Notes under the pieces: generated by a model
Database searches by the model: none
Told to the model about the DNA's origin: nothing
Seen by the model: the letters and a program-made list of their open reading frames with translations, nothing else
Shown here: positions 53,366 through 62,501 of the stretch, piece by piece
How the letters are laid out: each line of letters opens with the position of its first letter
Position numbering within the stretch: position 1 is the first letter of the stretch
Source of the DNA: Roseimaritima ulvae
GTDB lineage: Bacteria; Planctomycetota; Planctomycetia; Pirellulales; Pirellulaceae
Direction: 5' to 3'
Length of the DNA stretch: 64,000 bases
Assembly (NCBI RefSeq): GCF_008065135.1
Contig: NZ_CP042914.1
Location: 6,491,404-6,555,403, forward strand
Translations under genes and position numbers: made by a program

Positions 53366-54862
53366 TTAGCGTCCTGACTTGCTGGTCAGCTGTTTTAGCT
53401 GAGCCGCCAAGTCGGCGGTCCAGGTGCTGGCTTCGACGCGCCATTGCCAATTGCCTTTGGCTTTTCCCGGCAGGTTCATCCGCGCCTCGTTGCCCAGTCC
53501 CAGCAGGTCCTGCATGGGAACGATCGCCGTATCCGACTTGGATTCCCAAACCGCGGCGATCAGTTGCCAATGGACCGGCTGGTCGCCGCCCAGGTAGTGC
53601 GTCATCGGATCCACGCCGGTGGCAGGCGGCTTGCGTTTGCGATACCAGCCCATGATGGTTTCGTTATCGTGCGTGCCGGTGTAAGCCACCGAGTGCTGGG
53701 GATACTGATGCGGTCGGTGAAAGTCGTCGTCCAGCGAATCGAAGCCGAACTGCAGGACCCGCATGCCGGGAAACCCCAGTTGCTCGCGTAATTGATGCAC
53801 TTCTTCGGTGATCATGCCCAGGTCTTCGGCGATAATCGGCAACTCGCCCAGTGCCCGCCGAGCCGCGTCAAAGGGTTTGGCGCCCGGCCCGGGTTGCCAA
53901 CGCCCTTCGACCGCCGTTCGCGCTTCGGCGGGGATCTCCCAATAAGACTCGAAGCCGCGGAAGTGGTCGACGCGGAGCAGATCGAACTGCTCAAGGGCGA
54001 CGCGAAACCGCGCCGTCCACCAGGCGTAGTCGGTGGCTTCCAGCACATCCCAGCGGTACAGCGGGTTGCCCCAGCGTTGGCCGGTTTTGCTGAAATAGTC
54101 CGGCGGCACGCCGGCGACCAGCGTGGGCCGGCCGTGTTCGTCCAGACTGAATAGGTCTTGATGCGCCCACACGTCGGCGCTCTGATGCGCGACAAAAATG
54201 GGCATGTCCCCGTACATTCGGATCTGCCGCTCATTGGCATAACGTTTCAGCCGGGTCCACTGCTGATCGAACACGAACTGCAGAAACTTGGCCCGCTCGA
54301 TTCGCTCCGCCAAGCGATCGTCCCAAGCCGCTAGTCCCTCGGGCGAACGTTGCACCAATTCGTTGGGCCAGCGAGTCCAATCGGCCGTACCAAACTCATT
54401 CAGACAAGCTTCGTAGCGGGCATAATCGTCCAGCCAGTCTGCCTGTTGGCGACAGAATTGCTGGTAGGCCGGTCGCAGAGGCGAATCACCGGCTTGGCAA
54501 AAACTTGCATAAGCCTGCTGCAACAGCGGTTCTTTGAGTGCCGCGGCAGCTTCGTAATCGGCGTTGGACGGATCGTCAGCGTCAAGCTTTAGAGCAGCCA
54601 CGTCGGCCGCCGCCAACAAGCCATCGTCGACCAATTGTGACAGGCTGATCAGCAGCGGGTTACCGGCGAAGGCGGAGATGCAGCTGTACGGCGAGTTGCC
54701 CTGGGCGGGCGGGCCGAGCGGAAGGATTTGCCATATCCGCTGGCCGGCGGCCTGCAGAAATTCGACAAACGCATACGCGCTGGCCCCCAAGTCGCCGATC
54801 CCATGAGGACCCGGCAAGCTCGTAACTGGCAGCAATATGCCGGATGATCGTGGGAAGTGCAT
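53366..54862 (-). CDS. malQ: 4-alpha-glucanotransferase
   Basis: A 498-residue GH77 amylomaltase that transfers maltodextrin chains between acceptors. It has LLRVDHFRGFESYWEIP with the nucleophile Asp region, AEDLGMITEEV and the GTHDNETIMGWY motif, with the N-terminal GILLPVTSLPGPHGIGDLG. Length is normal. It starts nine bases after glgP, so the two form a glycogen/maltodextrin degradation operon. Confidence 0.95.
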   Translation of the reverse strand: MHFPRSSGILLPVTSLPGPHGIGDLGASAYAFVEFLQAAGQRIWQILPLGPPAQGNSPYSCISAFAGNPLLISLSQLVDDGLLAAADVAALKLDADDPSNADYEAAAALKEPLLQQAYASFCQAGDSPLRPAYQQFCRQQADWLDDYARYEACLNEFGTADWTRWPNELVQRSPEGLAAWDDRLAERIERAKFLQFVFDQQWTRLKRYANERQIRMYGDMPIFVAHQSADVWAHQDLFSLDEHGRPTLVAGVPPDYFSKTGQRWGNPLYRWDVLEATDYAWWTARFRVALEQFDLLRVDHFRGFESYWEIPAEARTAVEGRWQPGPGAKPFDAARRALGELPIIAEDLGMITEEVHQLREQLGFPGMRVLQFGFDSLDDDFHRPHQYPQHSVAYTGTHDNETIMGWYRKRKPPATGVDPMTHYLGGDQPVHWQLIAAVWESKSDTAIVPMQDLLGLGNEARMNLPGKAKGNWQWRVEASTWTADLAAQLKQLTSKSGR

Positions 54863-54871
54863 AAGATGCGC

Positions 54872-57352
54872 CTATGAATCCAGTGGTTCCACACCCCAAA
54901 TCTCTTGGGCGTACTGTTTGATCGTGCGGTCACTGGAGAACCAACCGCTGTTGGCGGCGTTCAAGATACTCATCCGATTCCACTTGTCCTGGTCGGCATA
55001 GGTATCGGCGGCCACCTGTTGAGCGTCGATGTAACTGCGGAAATCCGCGATCGTCAGCCACTGGTCCTGCGGATTACGCAAGCCGCTGGTCAACAGGTCG
55101 AAGATACCGGGCTCGGTCTTGTTAAAATGCCCGCCTTCGAGCAATTCCATGACCTGCCGGATCTCGGCGTCGGCGGCAATGATGGCGTTGGGATTGTAGT
55201 TCTGCTTGGTCTTCACCACGCCGGCGGCATCCAGGCCGAACAGGAAGAAGTTTTCGGCACCGGCCTTTTCGCGAATCTCGATATTGGCTCCGTCCAAGGT
55301 GCCGATCGTCAACGCGCCGTTCATCATGAACTTCATGTTGCCCGTCCCAGATGCTTCCTTGCCCGCGGTGGAAATCTGCTCCGACAATTCGGTTCCCGGA
55401 CAGATAACTTCCATCGCCGAGACGCGGTAGTTGGGGAAGAACACCAGCTTCAGCAGGTCTTGGGTCTTGGGTTCGGAGTTGACCACCGCGGCGACGTTAT
55501 TGATCAATTTGACGATCAACTTGGCCACGTGGTATCCAGGAGCCGCTTTGCCACCGATCAACACGCAACGCGGAACCATGCCCTCGGTGTCGCCGCGGCG
55601 GATGCGGTTGTACAAGTGGATCACGTGCAGCACATTCAGCAGTTGGCGTTTGTACTCGTGGATCCGCTTGACCTGCACATCGAACATCGCCGCTTCCGGG
55701 AATTCAATGGCGGTGTGTTTCTTGACGTATTCTACCAATCGACGCTTGTTGGTCAGCTTGACCTCGCCCCAACGTTTGCGGAACTCCGCGTCATCGGCAT
55801 ACGGTACCAGGGCGGTCATCCGTTCCAGATCCGATTCCCAGCCCTTGCCGATCGTCTCGTTCAACAGATCACGCAACGGCGGATTGCAGTGCGACAGCCA
55901 GCGACGTTGGGTCACACCGTTGGTCTTGTTGTTGAACTTCTTAGGCCAGATTTTGTAGAAGTCGGCAAACAAACCGGACTTCAACAATTCGGTATGTAGG
56001 TGAGCCACACCGTTGACCGAAAAACTGCCCACGATGCTCAGGTAAGCCATCCGGATGTGCGGCTCGCTGCCCTCTTCGATCAGCGATAGCCGTTTGCGCA
56101 GCTCCACATCACCGGGATACAACTCGTCCACCTGAGCCAGGAAACGCTCATTGATTTCGTAGATGATTTCCAACAACCGCGGCAGCAAACGATTGAATAG
56201 GCTGACCGACCAACGTTCAAGCGCCTCGGGCAACAGAGTGTGGTTGGTATACGCCATGCACTCTGAGGTGATCTTCCAAGCCGTATCCCAATCCAGTTTA
56301 TGCTCGTCCAGCAACAACCGCATCAATTCCGGCACGGCCGACGCGGGGTGGGTATCGTTCAACTGGAAGCAATTCTGCTTACCAAAATCGGTGAAGTCTT
56401 CACCGTGTTTTTTGACCCACTGCGCCAACACATCTTGCAGGCTGGCCGAAACCAAAAAGTACTGTTGCTTCAACCGCAGCTCTTTGCCGTTTTCGCTGGC
56501 GTCGTTGGGATACAACACCATCGAAATCTGCTCCGCCGTATTCTTCGCGGCGACCGCTTCGGGATAACTGCCCGCATTAAACTCTTCCAGATCAAAGATG
56601 TCCGTGGTGTTGGCTTTCCATAATCGCAACGTATTGATGGTCTGGTTCTTGTAACCCGGAATCGGCATGTCGAAAGGTACCGCCAACAGATCGTTGGTGG
56701 CCACCCAGCGAACTCGCATCGCCCCGTCCTGATCCATCACACGCTGCGTGTGTCCGTACATTTTGATCGTGCGAGTCGATTCGCGTCGCTCGATCTCCCA
56801 GGGGTTGCCATCGCGCAGCCAGTGGTCGGGGTCTTCCACCTGACGACCATTTTCAATGTGCTGGTGGAACATGCCAAATTCGTAGCGGATGCCGTATCCG
56901 GTCACCGGCAACTGCAAATTGGCACAGCTGTCCAAGAAACAAGCCGCCAAGCGTCCCAGGCCCCCGTTGCCCAGCCCCGCGTCCAGTTCCTCTTCCGCGA
57001 TCGCTTCCAGATGGCAACCGTACTGCTGCAAAGCCTCACGGACTGGTTGCTCCAATTCAAGATTCTGTACGGCGTTGTTCAGCGAACGACCGAGCAGGAA
57101 CTCCAGTGACAGATAGTGCACCCGACGACTGTCTGAGGCCGCAAAGCGATCCTGGGTCTTCTGCCACTGGTCGCTGATCCGATCGCGAACCGCATAGGCC
57201 AGCGCGCGATAATAATAAGTTGGATCACCGTTGGGACGGTGATGCCCCAAGGTGTAGTACAGGTGGCGCCGAAGCTCATGAGGAAGCGGTCCCAGGATGG
57301 ACTCCGAGCTCGCGTCGGTGACTTGAGATTTCTGATCCAGCGTTTTCGTCAT
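54872..57352 (-). CDS. glgP: Glycogen/maltodextrin phosphorylase
   Basis: An 826-residue GT35 phosphorylase releasing glucose-1-phosphate from alpha-1,4 glucans. The PLP lysine sits in the motif EASGTGNMKFMMNGALTIG, and LGNGGLGRLAACFLDS and PDVALQLNDTHP-like NDTHPASAVPE are present. Length is normal for bacterial enzymes. It is the first gene of the operon with malQ. The 421-base upstream region carries no recognisable regulatory site. Confidence 0.96.
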   Translation of the reverse strand: MTKTLDQKSQVTDASSESILGPLPHELRRHLYYTLGHHRPNGDPTYYYRALAYAVRDRISDQWQKTQDRFAASDSRRVHYLSLEFLLGRSLNNAVQNLELEQPVREALQQYGCHLEAIAEEELDAGLGNGGLGRLAACFLDSCANLQLPVTGYGIRYEFGMFHQHIENGRQVEDPDHWLRDGNPWEIERRESTRTIKMYGHTQRVMDQDGAMRVRWVATNDLLAVPFDMPIPGYKNQTINTLRLWKANTTDIFDLEEFNAGSYPEAVAAKNTAEQISMVLYPNDASENGKELRLKQQYFLVSASLQDVLAQWVKKHGEDFTDFGKQNCFQLNDTHPASAVPELMRLLLDEHKLDWDTAWKITSECMAYTNHTLLPEALERWSVSLFNRLLPRLLEIIYEINERFLAQVDELYPGDVELRKRLSLIEEGSEPHIRMAYLSIVGSFSVNGVAHLHTELLKSGLFADFYKIWPKKFNNKTNGVTQRRWLSHCNPPLRDLLNETIGKGWESDLERMTALVPYADDAEFRKRWGEVKLTNKRRLVEYVKKHTAIEFPEAAMFDVQVKRIHEYKRQLLNVLHVIHLYNRIRRGDTEGMVPRCVLIGGKAAPGYHVAKLIVKLINNVAAVVNSEPKTQDLLKLVFFPNYRVSAMEVICPGTELSEQISTAGKEASGTGNMKFMMNGALTIGTLDGANIEIREKAGAENFFLFGLDAAGVVKTKQNYNPNAIIAADAEIRQVMELLEGGHFNKTEPGIFDLLTSGLRNPQDQWLTIADFRSYIDAQQVAADTYADQDKWNRMSILNAANSGWFSSDRTIKQYAQEIWGVEPLDS

Positions 57353-57773
57353 GATTGGTCTTCGGGGTACTCTTTGCTAGCAAAGTGAACGTTTGATGGG
57401 CAACGTATGCAGCCCTTTTCGGCAGCGAGGCCTCATCACAATTAGCCAAACGATGGCGGCATTGTTCCGAACTCGACATATTTTGTCGATATCCAGCTGA
57501 GGTTGGCGCCGAGAGCCGCCTGTAGAGCCGTGTGGGGGAAACATACCACCCCAAAACCGGCTATCCGCGGGCGGAAGGTTGGTCATCGGCCTGCTTAAAC
57601 CTAGCACGGAGCAAAGGATTGAGGGGAAATTCCTGTCACAGCGCCCAATATTTCGCGCTTTGAATCTCGGCTGATAGAGGACTTAGTGCACGAAATATTT
57701 GGGGAGGGGGGACCGGAGGACCGGAGGACTGACACACGGGCCGGGGGCCCATGCTACTTCTTCTCTTGCGCGT
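57353..57773. other. Intergenic region, 421 bp, upstream of glgP
   Basis: Must hold the glgP promoter, but I cannot mark its boxes. It contains a short tandem ACCGGAGG tract (about 57710-57730) and one inverted GTAGCATGGG-family repeat at 57733-57757, the latter 17 bases past the tex stop. No RNA gene is recognised. Confidence 0.5.
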
Positions 57774-59933
57774 TTAGAACTTGCGGGTTACCGAGATGCG
57801 TTTTCGCGGCAGATCGATTTCTAGGACTTTGACTTTCACAATGTCGCCGACGGCGACCACTTGATTGGGGTCGCTGACGAAATGGTCGGCCAATTGCGAG
57901 ATGTGGATCAAGCCGTCCTGATGGACGCCGATATCGATGAAGGCGCCAAAATGCGTCACGTTGGTGATCACGCCTTCCAGTACCATGCCGGACTTGAGGT
58001 CTTCCATGGTGTTGACCGTGTCGTCGAAGCGGACGGCGCGGAACTCGCTGCGGGGGTCGCGTCCCGGTTTGCCCAGTTCGTCGATGATGTCGACGATGGT
58101 CGGCAGTCCAAAGCGGTCGTCGACAAAAGCTTCGGGTTTCAGCTTTTGGCTCAGCGTGGCGTTCCCAACCAAGGTCTTGGGATCGGTCTGCAGCTGTTTG
58201 GCCATGCGTCCCACAACGTCGTAGCTTTCTGGGTGCACGGCGGAATTATCCAGCGGTTCATCGCCACCGCGAATCCGCAAAAACCCGGCCGCTTGCTGGA
58301 CCGCCTTTTTGCCCAGCTTGGGCACTTTGCTCAGCTGCGAACGGTTGGTGAAGCGGCCGTGAGTGTTGCGAAACTCGACGATGTTCTCGGCGATCTTGGG
58401 CCCGATGCCGGCCACGTGTGACAGCAGCGGTACGCTGGCCGTGTTCAAGTCGACGCCCACTTGGTTGACGCACGATTCGACCGTTTGTTGCAAGCAGCGA
58501 CGAAGTTGTTTTTGATTGACGTCGTGCTGGTACTGTCCGACGCCGATCGACTTGGGATCGGTTTTGACCAGTTCCGCCAAGGGGTCCTGCAAGCGGCGGG
58601 CGATACTGATGGCGCCTCGCACGGTGATGTCCAAGTCGGGAAATTCTTTGGAAGCGATTTCGCTGGCCGAATAGATTGACGCTCCCGACTCACTGACCAT
58701 CACCTTGGTGACCGGCAGTTTGTGCTGGCGAATCAAGTCGCCCACGAAGGCGTCGGTTTCGCGGGAGGCGGTGCCGTTGCCGATGGCGACCAATTCAACG
58801 CCATGTTTTTCGATCCACTGCAACAGCGTGCGGCCCGCGGCGGCGGTGTCGTTTTTCGGCGGCGTGGGGTAGATCGTGGTGTTAGCGACAAACCGCCCGG
58901 TGCCGTCGATCACGGCCAATTTACAACCGGTACGGAAACCGGGATCGATGCCGATCGTGACTCGCGGCCCGGCGGGCGCGGCCATCAACAGCTCGCGCAG
59001 GTTCTTGCCAAACACCTCGATCGCTTCTTCGTCGGCGCGTTCCTTCAGCGTCTGCAGGACGGTCGACTGGGTCGCCGGCATCAGCAACCGGCTGTAACAA
59101 TCTTCGACCGTGTCCAACAGTTCGCGATGAAATTCAAAGTTGCGATTGTGAACCAGTTTGGGTTTCAGTTCGCCGAGCATTTCATCGTCGGGCAGTTCCA
59201 GGCCCACACGCAACACGCCTTCCGCCTCGCCTCGCAACATCGCCAGCAAGCGGTGGGAAGGCATGCGTTTGACCGATTCGTGGCGGTCGATGTACTGCTC
59301 GAACTTATCGGCTTCGTCCTTCTTGCCACGTTTGACCTGAGACGTGATCTGGCCTTGCGTAAACGCTTTCTGCGTCATCCAGGTTCGCGTGCCGGCATTT
59401 TCCGACCACTGTTCGGCGACGATGTCCAACGCCCCTTGCAGCGCCGCGTCGCGATCGGGGACTTCTTTCTCGGCGCTGACAAAGGCCTGCAGCGCATCTT
59501 GCTTGGATTGTTTCAGCGGTTGTTGCTGCAACAGGGTATCGGCCAGTGGTTGCAGGCCGCGCTGGCGGGCGAGGGTGGCTCGCGTACGTCGTTTGGGTTT
59601 GAAGGGCAGGTAGATTAATTCCAGCGTCGGTAGATCGCCGCAGGCTTCGATCTTGGCTCGCAGCGAGTCCGTCAGCTGTCCCTGTTCGCCGATCGTCTTC
59701 AGCACGGTGGCTTTACGCGCCGCCAGCGTGTGAGCTTTTTCCAACGCATTTTCGATTGCGCGCAGAGCGATCTCGTCGAGCCCCGAAGTGGCTTCTTTGC
59801 GATAGCGAGCGATAAAGGGAATCGTGTTGCCGGCATTGAGCAACTCGATTGCCGCCCGCACATGCCGCGGCGGCAGATTGAGTTCGGCGGCAATCGCCGC
59901 GGCCAGTGTGGCAAGATCCTGCTGCGTTTCCAT
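57774..59933 (-). CDS. tex: RNA-binding transcription accessory protein Tex
   Basis: A 719-residue Tex protein. It has the N-terminal helical domain (~1-320), the YqgF-like RNase H fold with IGIDPGFRTGCKLAVID (~325-460), a helix-hairpin-helix pair (VAGIGPKIAENIVEFRN and SKVPKLGKKAVQQAAGFLRI) and a C-terminal S1 RNA-binding domain (GMVLEGVITNVTHFGAFIDI). ATG 59933 has GAGG five bases upstream and begins the family N-terminus, so it is preferred over the upstream open frame. Tex affects gene expression broadly, and its exact mechanism is unresolved. Confidence 0.95.
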   Translation of the reverse strand: METQQDLATLAAAIAAELNLPPRHVRAAIELLNAGNTIPFIARYRKEATSGLDEIALRAIENALEKAHTLAARKATVLKTIGEQGQLTDSLRAKIEACGDLPTLELIYLPFKPKRRTRATLARQRGLQPLADTLLQQQPLKQSKQDALQAFVSAEKEVPDRDAALQGALDIVAEQWSENAGTRTWMTQKAFTQGQITSQVKRGKKDEADKFEQYIDRHESVKRMPSHRLLAMLRGEAEGVLRVGLELPDDEMLGELKPKLVHNRNFEFHRELLDTVEDCYSRLLMPATQSTVLQTLKERADEEAIEVFGKNLRELLMAAPAGPRVTIGIDPGFRTGCKLAVIDGTGRFVANTTIYPTPPKNDTAAAGRTLLQWIEKHGVELVAIGNGTASRETDAFVGDLIRQHKLPVTKVMVSESGASIYSASEIASKEFPDLDITVRGAISIARRLQDPLAELVKTDPKSIGVGQYQHDVNQKQLRRCLQQTVESCVNQVGVDLNTASVPLLSHVAGIGPKIAENIVEFRNTHGRFTNRSQLSKVPKLGKKAVQQAAGFLRIRGGDEPLDNSAVHPESYDVVGRMAKQLQTDPKTLVGNATLSQKLKPEAFVDDRFGLPTIVDIIDELGKPGRDPRSEFRAVRFDDTVNTMEDLKSGMVLEGVITNVTHFGAFIDIGVHQDGLIHISQLADHFVSDPNQVVAVGDIVKVKVLEIDLPRKRISVTRKF

Positions 59934-60014
59934 TCTATCCTCGCAATCTCCGTAGCCTAGGCTTCCAGCCTGGGGCCAGTGATCGACCAAACCAAGAGAA
60001 AACGTAAGCTTAAA

Positions 60015-60063
60015 ATTTCAAATCTCGGACGGATCTGAAATCTCAAATCTGAAATCTCAAATT
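60015..60063. repeat. Degenerate ATTTCAGA-type heptamer tract
   Basis: Repeated AAATCTG/AAATCTC heptamers on the plus strand, about five or six copies, resemble the TTTCAGA tract at the left edge of the window (reverse complement TCTGAAA). It lies eight bases past the stop of the hydrolase gene and ~80 bases upstream of tex. A CGTAGCCTAGG dispersed repeat sits at 59951-59974, also upstream of tex. Confidence 0.85.
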
Positions 60064-60070
60064 GCCCCCG

Positions 60071-60949
60071 CTATTTCCCGGGCTGGATGTCCGAGTTGCG
60101 GGTTGCCAAAGCAAACTCTACCAGCGGCGTGGGATCCTTCAAGCTGTGCGGATGATGCCCTAAGCCTGGGCGGCGGATGGCGGTGATCGGTCCGCCCAAC
60201 TTTTGGTAACGAGCGACCAGCAAATCGCCGTTTTCCGCTGGCGGCACGACGTCGTCGGCAAGGTTGATCAGAGCGATGATCGGTACATTGGCGGCAGCCA
60301 GGGGAGCCAGTCGATCGAGCGGCCCATCGGCAAACTCGGCGGCCTCCGCTTCGCTCAAACCATACGCCTCGAGACACCGCTGCCAGTCTCTCTCCGACCC
60401 CTTGCCGGTGCCCTTGCCACCGGGCCAGGACCGCATGTCCATCACGGCGTTATCCGCATAGATGCCGGCAACGCGATCGGGGTGTTCGCTCGCCCATCGC
60501 ATAATGATCAGCCCACCACGGCTCATGCCTTCCAAAAAGGGTTTGCTGTGCAAGCCCAGCCGCTGGGTCAGATCATAAAACCGGTCCCAGCGTTCGATCG
60601 CCGCGTCGGCGCCAAACAAGTTCCCCACATCGCAGTAACAAACGTACCAGCCCAGTTCCAACATGCGGCGATCGAACTGCGGCTGGTGTCCCCAGAACCG
60701 CGAACGCCACACCCAAGGATGTCCTTCAGCGGGCTGCTTGGGCGTAACGATCTTGCAAGCCACCCCGTCCAAGCTGAAATCGTATTGCGGGAATCCCTGG
60801 AACTGCGACTGCTTCGCCTTCAGCGAGGCGGCTTCAAGCGCAGCCGGGACATCGATCCGCGGGATGTCTTGAGTCTGACCGACCGACGGATCGACGACGC
60901 TGCCCAGCAGCAACATGGCGAGTGACAAACAGCAAGCGTGCAACTTCAT
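60071..60949 (-). CDS. Secreted alpha/beta hydrolase
   Basis: A 292-residue exported hydrolase. A signal peptide (~1-24, MKLHACCLSLAMLLLG) precedes an alpha/beta fold with the nucleophile Ser143 in GMSRGG, a probable acid in NLADDVVP and His in GLGHHPHSL. The triad layout matches prolyl-oligopeptidase-like or esterase families, and planctomycetes carry many of these. The exact substrate cannot be told. ATG 60949 is chosen because it gives the signal peptide; the frame is open upstream to 60979. Confidence 0.85.
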   Translation of the reverse strand: MKLHACCLSLAMLLLGSVVDPSVGQTQDIPRIDVPAALEAASLKAKQSQFQGFPQYDFSLDGVACKIVTPKQPAEGHPWVWRSRFWGHQPQFDRRMLELGWYVCYCDVGNLFGADAAIERWDRFYDLTQRLGLHSKPFLEGMSRGGLIIMRWASEHPDRVAGIYADNAVMDMRSWPGGKGTGKGSERDWQRCLEAYGLSEAEAAEFADGPLDRLAPLAAANVPIIALINLADDVVPPAENGDLLVARYQKLGGPITAIRRPGLGHHPHSLKDPTPLVEFALATRNSDIQPGK

Positions 60950-61048
60950 AACAAGATCCAAAACCAAGGGGAGAAGCATCAGCGGGGCAGGGGGGGGGCG
61001 AAGCCGATACAGTTTAAGCTGCCAGCCAGGAGCGTAGCTACCGTCGCC

Positions 61049-61199
61049 CGTAGCTTGACTCTCCGAGTTTAGTCAGTAGGCCGGAACAAGCCGTGCGCCG
61101 TTCCGGCAGGGGGGTGCCGTTTGATTTCCGATGCCGGAACAGCGCACGGCTTGTTCCGGCCTACATTACTGGATACTCGACTCGGAGAGTCAAGCTACG
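61049..61199. repeat. Nested inverted repeats
   Basis: An outer perfect 20-bp pair (61049-61068 with 61180-61199, CGTAGCTTGACTCTCCGAGT) encloses a perfect 22-bp pair (61077-61098 with 61142-61163, TAGGCCGGAACAAGCCGTGC at its start). The inner loop holds a further GTTCCGGCA/TGCCGGAAC match. A CGTAGCTAC copy lies just left (61033-61041). Together this can fold into one large cruciform or RNA hairpin. It lies between the secreted hydrolase and the anti-sigma fusion. Confidence 0.92.
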
Positions 61200-61223
61200 C
61201 GGGAAAGCCGGCACTGCGTTGCT

Positions 61224-62300
61224 TTAGCGCTGGCGGGTGTCGAGGAAGGGCGATTGCCAGCTGGGGGCGAGAGTTGCGTCATCCGCGTTCACGCCCGCTT
61301 CCACTCGGCCATGATGATTCAAAAAGGGATGGTCGCGTGTTTGCAAAGTCGCGTCGATTGGCAAGAACCGCACATGGCCGTCTTCGAACAACAGGTTGAC
61401 ACCGCGTGCATCGTGACTGGATGCGACCGACGCCGGATCGTCGCCGCGAGCGGCGAGGCGGTTGACCGGGACGTCACCCAGAATCGCAAACGTCGAGCGG
61501 GCTTCATAACGCGGCGAACGATACTCCGTGCCGTCCATCACCCCCAATGTGTAACCGTAACTGCCGCCGCTAACGCGTTGCAGTTCCGCCAGCCGATTGG
61601 GCGGTGCGGTATGCAGGTCGACCACCGTGGGGATCTGCCGCGGCGCCGAAGCCGGACGATCCAATGACGGACACCACAGCGACTGCAACGAATCAAGCAA
61701 TCCGGCGTCGCCCAATCGCACCGAATACACCCCCGCAAACGCTTCCGGACCTTCCGCCGACAGCGAAGGCAGACGCTGCTGCGGGTCGCTGAGCGCAAAG
61801 CTGGTCACGGCCACACCGACGCGACGCAGGTTGTCCTGGCAAGCTGCCTTGCGAGCTTCATAGCGGCTGTGCAGGATGCTGGGCAGGGCGATCCCGATCA
61901 GCACCGTCGCCGCAATTCCGCTGGCCAATACATCGCTCCAACGAAACCGACCGCCGGGAGCCGCCAACACGGCCGCTTGCATCGCCGGTCGAACGGATTC
62001 AGCTACATCTGAATCTGAATCCGAACCAGAATCACCTGAACCAGAATCATCCGAATCCGCGGCGTCGCCCGCGGGGGGGTGGCCAGGGTCGTGAGCATCG
62101 ATCCGCTGCAGCGTCCGGCTGATCAGATCCGCGGGCGGCTCGAAGCGCGGCGGCGGGGCTTCGTCCAGGGGCTCAAGCGTCTGGCGAAGATGTTCCAGTT
62201 CGCTGCGCAACTCGGCGCTCTCTCGCAGTGCCGCCTCGACCTGCTCCATCTCGTGCGGTTCGAGCGCGCCAAGTAGGTATCCGAGCAGGTCTGGTTGCAT
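61224..62300 (-). CDS. Anti-sigma-like / pseudopilin (H-X9-DG) fusion protein
   Basis: A 358-residue protein. Residues 1-75 resemble the N-terminal part of RskA-type anti-sigma factors (LGYLLGALEPHEMEQVEAAL). An acidic Ser/Asp-rich linker (~80-100) leads to one membrane helix (~128-147). The outer part matches the DUF1559 pseudopilin body and ends with an H-X9-DG motif (HDARGVNLLFEDGHVRFL). It starts 201 bases after the ECF sigma factor stop, so it is plausibly its anti-sigma factor, with the pseudopilin-like domain as sensor. I know of no standard name for this combination. Confidence 0.78.
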   Translation of the reverse strand: MQPDLLGYLLGALEPHEMEQVEAALRESAELRSELEHLRQTLEPLDEAPPPRFEPPADLISRTLQRIDAHDPGHPPAGDAADSDDSGSGDSGSDSDSDVAESVRPAMQAAVLAAPGGRFRWSDVLASGIAATVLIGIALPSILHSRYEARKAACQDNLRRVGVAVTSFALSDPQQRLPSLSAEGPEAFAGVYSVRLGDAGLLDSLQSLWCPSLDRPASAPRQIPTVVDLHTAPPNRLAELQRVSGGSYGYTLGVMDGTEYRSPRYEARSTFAILGDVPVNRLAARGDDPASVASSHDARGVNLLFEDGHVRFLPIDATLQTRDHPFLNHHGRVEAGVNADDATLAPSWQSPFLDTRQR

Positions 62301-62454
62301 AGGACAGAGCGGGATCGTGGAGAAGCGAGATTAGTTTCCAATCGTTATTTAATACGGACCGGATGACGGATCGGTTCGCTGTCCGCAGGAGTCTGGCCGC
62401 CCCGCCTTAGAAGACGCCTGACTAAATAGCGTTAAATCGCCATACGGTCGCACT

Positions 62455-62477
62455 TCACCCTCCCTCGGGGAGGGTGA
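62455..62477. terminator. Perfect 10-bp hairpin downstream of ECF sigma factor
   Basis: TCACCCTCCC pairs perfectly with GGGAGGGTGA around a TCG loop. It lies between the sigma factor and the anti-sigma fusion. The minus strand lacks a clear U-tract after the stem, so it may be a partial MITE end instead of a terminator; similar CACCCTCC sequence occurs at 63432-63452. Confidence 0.6.
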
Positions 62478-62501
62478 CATGCTACGAAGTTCAGCGTCTC
62501 C

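Noticed and set aside
54905-55999. 364-residue open frame opposite glgP
   Set aside because: It is antisense to glycogen phosphorylase, which has all family motifs.
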